DNA of 64,000 nucleotides from Reticulitermes speratus. Lineage: Eukaryota; Arthropoda; Insecta; Blattodea; Rhinotermitidae. The stretch covers positions 35,244,743-35,308,742 of the forward strand of contig JAJKFL010000013.1 of NCBI GenBank assembly GCA_021186555.1. The letters run 5' to 3'. Below, in pieces: positions 58,604 to 64,000 of the stretch (positions are counted from its first letter, which is position 1; each line of letters opens with the position of its first letter). The notes below the pieces were generated by a model. It made no database searches, was not told where the DNA came from, and saw nothing but the letters and a program-made list of their open reading frames with translations. A program made the translations under genes and the position numbers.

Positions 58604-59112
58604 TATAGACAATGTTTTTCACCAACTAAAAAAAAAAACTCTGGTGAACATGCGCTCATAAACATCCGCATATTTTCCTCACATTCAACATGACGCCCAG
58701 GAATCTACGTAGCAACTGAAGAATTCAAAAAGGACGAACAATGTCAACACAGACATAAGTGAAACAGGTGACCATATATATAAATATCTACGTTTCCACA
58801 GCAACCAATGTACACTACAAACAATAGTGAGTGTGTAAGTGACGCAATAATATAGTGCATAATCTATAGGGAGTGTTTTAAAAAACATATCGGCTTACGA
58901 AGTGATAAAGTAAGATTGGTGAGATAAGACGTTGACCATATACCTCTACAGAGGATTAACATATGTACGTGTTTTGAGAACAGTCAGTTGTGACCCCCTG
59001 AGGATGGCTCATTGGTGAGCCGAAACATGTCGGGGCTTTTTATCAAACAGTTTTAAAATATTTTAGTGTTTTTATAACAAGTGCATTTAGTTGGTGAAAA
59101 ACATTGTCTATA
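58604..59112. mobile_element. Element e8 with perfect 25-base terminal inverted repeats
   Basis: Left end 58604-58628 (TATAGACAATGTTTTTCACC then AACTA) and right end 59088-59112 are perfect inverse complements. The right end includes GTGCATTTAGTTGGTG, the terminus shared with other foldbacks. The interior is not otherwise paired, and only the right side carries the motif. A 67-codon minus frame inside has no domain. Confidence 0.7.
58994..59035 (+). ncRNA. Best hammerhead-like motif (element e8)
   Basis: CCCC (58994-58997), CTGAGGA (58998-59004), T, GGCTCA-TTGG-TGAGCC (59006-59021), GAAA (59022-59025), ACATGT palindrome (59025-59030), C (59031), GGGG (59032-59035). Stem I is four G-C pairs and stem II six perfect pairs with a tetraloop. 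The cleavage triplet is GTC, and all listed core bases C3, U4, G5, A6, G8, A9 and GAAA are present. The only clear departure is the T between A9 and the first stem II pair. Stem III could form only between two molecules through ACAUGU. Confidence 0.55.
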
Positions 59113-61270
59113 TTTTCAGTATTAAATAAAATATGCAACAGAAAACAGACAAACTCACTGACAACGGCACAGCTGCTGAATTTGAGTGGCCTGTGTGTGT
59201 GTGTGTGCGTGTGTGCGCACTCGTGCGTGGGGGGCGCATCCCCAAAACAGGAAGTTATGGTCTATTCGACATTTGAAAAGGAGATGCTCACTTTTCCTGC
59301 TTATTAATGTTCTACACCAACTAATGCGCCTCCCTTTACCCCAGGAAGTTGACTTATGTATACCACTGTTTCTGTCGGCTGCCCACTGCCACATATTTCC
59401 GGATTAGTGGCATACGTCACTCCCGGTCTCTGTGCATTATGGTAACTACCGGCTTTGTTTTACTCAACTCTGTGCTCAGAATCCTGCTGAAAGGTGAAAT
59501 ATGATATTTTCTGGAAGAGGAATGGAAGCTGTGTCAATTCTCAAAGCAGAACGTAGCGGGTTTGTGTGTTGCTGAATTGCATTGCACAAGTACAGTCCGC
59601 GACTCAGCGCTGCGACCGCAGAAACTGGGTAAATATATGGAAGTGTGAGGTAGGTAGGTTACCGAGTCGCAAAGCTGGGTCTCAAAATGCATATACTAGT
59701 TTCAAATACCGGCACTGACAGGGTTGCCTAGTTTTTCTCCATTACTACAGTCATATGCTACGTTAAAGTTTTGAGACAAGTCACAGCCTCCTCATTCATA
59801 CTACGTCCTGGATATTCATGTACATGTATAAATCGAAAGGCTAGCGTAGCGGTAACACTGTCTCTGTCTTCTCTCTCTATGTATGTGTATATATATATAC
59901 ATACATACATATATACATACATACATACACACTTGGTATGTCTTTGGTTAAACTTAGGACGGAGAACTCACTACCGTCACTGAAGGTTTTAGTGATTTTC
60001 CTCAGTCGAACCAGAAAATAGCCAGAGTAAATCTTTGATTAGTTCACGATCGCTTCCTTCCAAATCTTTTCGAATTAGTCACATAAAATTTGACGGTAAA
60101 TAAGGCACCATTCACAGCAATAAGTGTAATTTCTGCAATAAAAAGAGCATTGCTATATATATCCGAAGAATTAATACTTAAACAGATTTTCTTACGTTTA
60201 TATTCAATGTGTAATTTGTGCAGTTAAAACAGGTCCGTCAAATAACTTCTTGATAAATCAGTAACATTTTCACACATTTTACTAGTTCAGTGTCTTTGTA
60301 AATGAAAACCGCTGTTAAATACTCTATGAATGAATCAGGTGATAAATTATGTCAGGACCATTTCTTTCCTTTTACTAACGATCGTTTTTTGTATATGGTA
60401 CTGATTCATACCTATCAAATTTAGTGACAATTCTGTCTTCTATAACACGATTGGAAAAGCCACGAAACACATGAAACACCTTAAGAGTATAGCTTGTTTC
60501 GAAATCCGATCTGCGACATGTCAATAGAACTGAGTTATCATTAGCTTTTCCACTCGGTCGATACGAAGTAACGTTATGTTCTTGATCGTTATAAGAGGGT
60601 GGTTGCATGATATACATCATTAAAAGCCACTAACAGGCGCTGAATATGATGAAATACTTTTTGTGGTCACGTGAATGCCTCCTGTCTGGCATTCCTTTTG
60701 TACCATGTCCTGACGTCACTGCGGTGACCCCGTAACCTTTATGGTAGCTGTGATGGGTGGTTGCATTGACCATCAGTGATGCGTCCTCTTTCGTTGTCCC
60801 ATTTGTTCAGCAAGTTATAGCTGTGTTGCTTGTAGCCTGCACACAAGGTTTGGGTCAGTGTCGTTTGTTACCGCTACACGAGACACTTTGGAAAGGGGGA
60901 GTCATCTTTCATTTTTGTCTTATATTGATTTATACTCAGTTAATTACTCGGGGTTAGTCGAAGTAAATCATGAGATAATCTTGAACTCTGAACACGAATG
61001 TGACTGAAACTTTATGACAGAAAGAAGACTTAAAGTAATGCCTTTTTTTTTTCATAAGCAGGACATGACCTTACATCTGGTCTACCAAACAGGAAAGATG
61101 ATGTTACATAATCTCTACTGACAAGTTGTAGATCGAGTTGGGAAACAAGCCTATGAGGCGAAACCAAAACATAGTTAGATGTTAAAGATGATGGTCTACA
61201 ATTTAATGCAAGAAAACTAAATAAATTTTTATGTATTTTCAAAGGAATACAGGGCAAAGTTATATGTCAA
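59113..61270. other. No gene; microsatellites
   Basis: TG repeat at 59191-59216 and a TATA/CATA repeat at 59886-59930. The remainder is unassigned. Confidence 0.35.
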
Positions 61271-61281
61271 GATGGCTAATA

Positions 61282-61557
61282 GCAATCCCATTACAGGCAT
61301 GGACAGGCCCTTTGGGCTGCAGGTGGTTGAGGCTTCCAGAATTTCTATACAGTCGGCACATGAAGGTGGTAAGGTTGTCAGCCCTAGGCACCGGCCGCCT
61401 TTACCCCCCCAGGAAATATCCCTGGTACTCATTTCTTTCAGATACTGATTCGACCCCAGGGCCATATGCCCGAAGGATTAAGTCAATGAAAAATCAAAAT
61501 GAACCCATAGGGTATCGAACCCGCGACCTTCCGGCTTGTAGCGCAGTGCCTCAACAC
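61282..61557 (-). mobile_element. SINE-3 copy with 11-base TSD
   Basis: Minus strand: head with GGCACTGCGCTACAAGCCGG and B-box GGTCGCGGGTTCGATACCC, then GGGGTCGAATCAG, GGGGGGGTAAAGGCGGCCGG and a tail ending in CATGCCTGTAATGGG. GATGGCTAATA at 61271-61281 is repeated at 61558-61568. This defines the family. Confidence 0.85.
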
Positions 61558-61568
61558 GATGGCTAATA

Positions 61569-61990
61569 CGTACTTTGAAATATGATAATGTTCATACACG
61601 TGCAAGAGACAATAATATATTGCTTTATTACTGTCATTGCCATGTAGGCCCATGTAATGTAAACATTGATGTATGTAAGACAGTGATTATGATAAATCTA
61701 TGTGACACAAACAGGGTACGACATGCACAAATACTCTACATCTCTTGAGGCTGTCGTTATTTAATGTAACACGCCATGACACTGGCAACATTCACACACT
61801 AACCACGTTGCTTATTGATTAGAGCACATAGTGTTCCCCACAGGGTTAATTAACTCCATGGAGCAAAGCGCTGACCGAGAAGCCAATTGTTGCTTGGCCA
61901 GTGAAGACTTATTTCATTCTATAAAATCCGAAGATCAACATCGTGTTCGCAAGAACCGCCTCTTCTGAGCCATGTGAATGCAATCCACGC
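61569..61990. other. No gene seen
   Basis: Unassigned. Confidence 0.3.
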
Positions 61991-61994
61991 CTTC

Positions 61995-62230
61995 CCATGT
62001 TAATTCTTTAAAATCCTCTCGGTATTAACGTCCCGCCTACATTAAGGTTTTCCAAGCATTCCCTTTCCTTCGGTTTTTCACACCAAAATTCTTTACTTAT
62101 CTTCTGTGCGTGCCATAAACCTGACCCATCTCATCCATTTTTCTTGTTCACACCCGTGATATCTGGTCAGGAGCACCAATCGTAAAACCCTCCCTTATGC
62201 AATTTTTGTTCCACCGCATTAGTTCACAAA
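61995..62230 (-). mobile_element. LINE-B 3' fragment
   Basis: Minus-strand pieces VRWVRFMARTEDK, RILV, KTEGKGMLGKP follow the LINE-B order RWAGHVARMGEK, RILVGKPEGKRPLGRP. Stops and shifts are frequent. Confidence 0.55.
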
Positions 62231-62502
62231 ATCATTTAGACTTTATTACCAGTGATTGAATGTGATTTTTCGTCACATTAGCTTGAATGTATTTATTTAT
62301 TTATTATTTTATAGCACTATAAGTAAGTCAGATTTAGTAGCATCGAATGGCAGACTGATATGTAAAGCGAGCGAAATAACTTGTTTTTAGCCTAATTGCA
62401 TGCCGGCCTTTGTCTAAAGGGGCTAAAGGAAATTAAGAGACGCCTTAGTCGGGTACAGTAGGTGACTCAGATAAAAATGGAACTGAGAACCTCCCAAAGA
62501 TA

Positions 62503-62762
62503 ATTTTTTTTTGTGGCTCAACAGCCCTGCTCGGGCCTAGGCTGCCTCATTGTTGAGGTTTCGAGATCACACACACAGACACACTACACTCGGTAGGACT
62601 CCTCTGGACGAGGGATCGGTTAGTCGCAAAGGCCTCTACCTGACAACACACGACACTCACAAGAGAAAAACATCCATGCCTCCGGCGGGATTCGAACCCG
62701 CTGTCCCAGAAAGCGAGCGGCCGTAGACCTGCGCCTTAGACCGCAGGGCCACCGGAATCAAC
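62503..62762 (-). mobile_element. SINE-1 copy 14
   Basis: Minus-strand full-length copy from oligo-T and GTGGCTCAACAGCCC to GGGCCACCGGAATCA. The B-box on the plus strand is GGGATTCGAACCCGC. Confidence 0.88.
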
Positions 62763-63802
62763 CCCGAATTTAAGTAATGCCTGATACTTGTGTGCCTTAA
62801 GGCCACAGAAGATAATCATCTTCTCATATAATTTGACAGTAAATCGTAGATCCTTTTATATAAAACTCTAAGGCTTGATACTTTGTCCATATGCACGTTA
62901 GTTATGCGTTGGTAGCGAGAAATGGCAACTTTGGCGAGAATTAAAAATACGAATAAAAAATCGTTGCGATAAATGCCTGAGTCGTCGGTGCTGCACTAAT
63001 TTAGTTGTCTTAGTGTACATGAGGACCATAAAGTTTTTATGTTTTATGCTGACGTGCACACAGCACGCAGCTTTTTTGAGATTAGTTATATTTTTAGGGA
63101 AAAAAGTCTTGCAATTGCACAGAAGCTTTTTACACAACATAATTTGTGCTCAACAATTTTACATTGATATTTCAAAATCTTCACAGCGGTGTGGTTCAAA
63201 ACAACGTTACAAGCTAACCGTTTTCCCCGTTACGGGACTCTATCCTGTTTCAGAACCTGCACAGATATAACCATGCATTTACATGTTAATTTGCTGGCCG
63301 CAGTGCATAGCGGTTTCAACTGTGAGATTTGAAATTGTGCTGTAACCCCTATTCGAACAGTAACGCTACCCATAATACACTTCTCATTCGTGCGTCATAT
63401 CAAGTTGTACCTGCCGCAGGGTCTCACAGTTTGTGAGCATCCTCGTGGCTGAGTTCAGGTCATAGAATAGATGTAAATACAGACGAAGACGCATGTGCGA
63501 CAAACGTAGTTCACAGAACTGATGCCTCCTTTACTAATAATAATACGACACACCTTCAAAAATAAGGCAGCTTTATTCAGGAAGTACGACTGTTAATTGA
63601 TAGTGGAAAATCCTTTTAAACTTCGGAGGTTTATACGTAAATATTGAACATTACCGACAGCTGTTGTCGAGGAATGCTTGGGGACCTGAATGCACATGGG
63701 GGGGGGGGTAATATACCATAAAGAAGTAAGTTGTGGGAATATATACTGGTGTCACTTGACTCAGGAAATTATTTGTTGTGGTCACAGTAATATAACTGAT
63801 AA
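62763..63802. other. No gene seen; G run near 63698
   Basis: Unassigned, with a run of about ten G at 63699-63708. Confidence 0.3.
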
Positions 63803-63944
63803 CTAATTGACTAGATGACTGACTGAATAAATGACTAACTCAGTAACTGACTAACTGACTGGCTGGCTGACTGACTGACTAAATGACTAAGTAACTAACT
63901 GACTGACTGAATGATAGACAGCCAGACAGACAGACTGACTGAAA
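63803..63944 (+). repeat. GACT tetranucleotide repeat
   Basis: GACTGACT/AACTGACT units over about 140 bases, same motif class as 6653-6699. Confidence 0.85.
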
Positions 63945-64000
63945 AACAAACAAAGAAACAAACTACTTATCTTCTTAAGCTCATAACACAGTTCACTTTC

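Larger units (their letters stand above)
1487..64000 (-). other. Putative giant 5' intron (or upstream flank) of Shaw
   Basis: The acceptor-like site at 1487 and the short untranslated stretch before the Shaw ATG imply a non-coding 5' exon somewhere to the right. No other conserved coding exon was found in 62.5 kb, and everything recognisable is repetitive. I could not locate the 5' exon or promoter, so how much is intron and how much is upstream flank is unknown. Confidence 0.5.

Overview
This window is non-coding, repeat-dense DNA from a large animal genome, most likely an insect and probably a cockroach or other polyneopteran. The species is an inference. It rests on one clearly arthropod gene exon, very high interspersed-repeat density, and tRNA-derived SINEs whose translations look like the spurious peptides often predicted in cockroach gene sets. 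No bacterial-style genes, operons, tRNA genes, rRNA genes or CRISPR arrays are present.

The only real gene sequence I can support is one exon at 1267-1486 on the minus strand. It carries the start codon and the first 70 residues of a Shaw-type (Kv3-like) voltage-gated potassium channel. Because the gene runs right to left, the later coding exons lie beyond the left edge. Everything from 1487 to 64000 is upstream of this exon and is best read as a very long 5' intron, possibly continuing into upstream flank. I could not identify a promoter or an upstream untranslated exon.

The rest is a mosaic of mobile elements. (1) SINE-1, tRNA-derived, has 14 recognisable copies, 11 of them in the same direction as Shaw. 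Many have target-site duplications (TSDs), and one is a composite with an exact 142-base period. (2) SINE-2 and SINE-3 have different tRNA-like heads but share a body and 3' tail. SINE-4 and several isolated tRNA-like heads also occur. (3) Fragments of three non-LTR retrotransposon lineages are present: LINE-A (about 35.4-36.1, 24.7-25.0 and 10.2-10.4 kb), LINE-B (7.4, 23.0, 49.7 and 62.0 kb) and a Jockey/R1-like fragment (4.0-4.3 kb). (4) Foldback (inverted-repeat) elements form two groups, the CGAAACAT group and the CGAAACGTCGG group. (5) An unclassified 450-550 base repeat occurs three times. (6) There are many microsatellites and minisatellites, including a 171-base higher-order GTCA array and a 26-base minisatellite.

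The most interesting signal is in the foldback elements. Their arms carry a short motif, CTGANGA, then one pyrimidine, a hairpin, GAAA, a self-complementary ACGT or ACATGT, and GTC or GTA. The hairpin is kept by compensatory changes in otherwise unalignable elements. In several copies the flanks outside the motif also pair, again with compensatory changes. This is close to the layout of a type I hammerhead ribozyme with a dimer-type stem III, apart from one extra nucleotide next to stem II. The same elements have a one-sided 3' tail and 9-15 base direct repeats, which suggests RNA-mediated insertion rather than cut-and-paste transposition. Penelope-like elements and retrozymes are the nearest known systems with hammerhead motifs, but assignment to them is inference.
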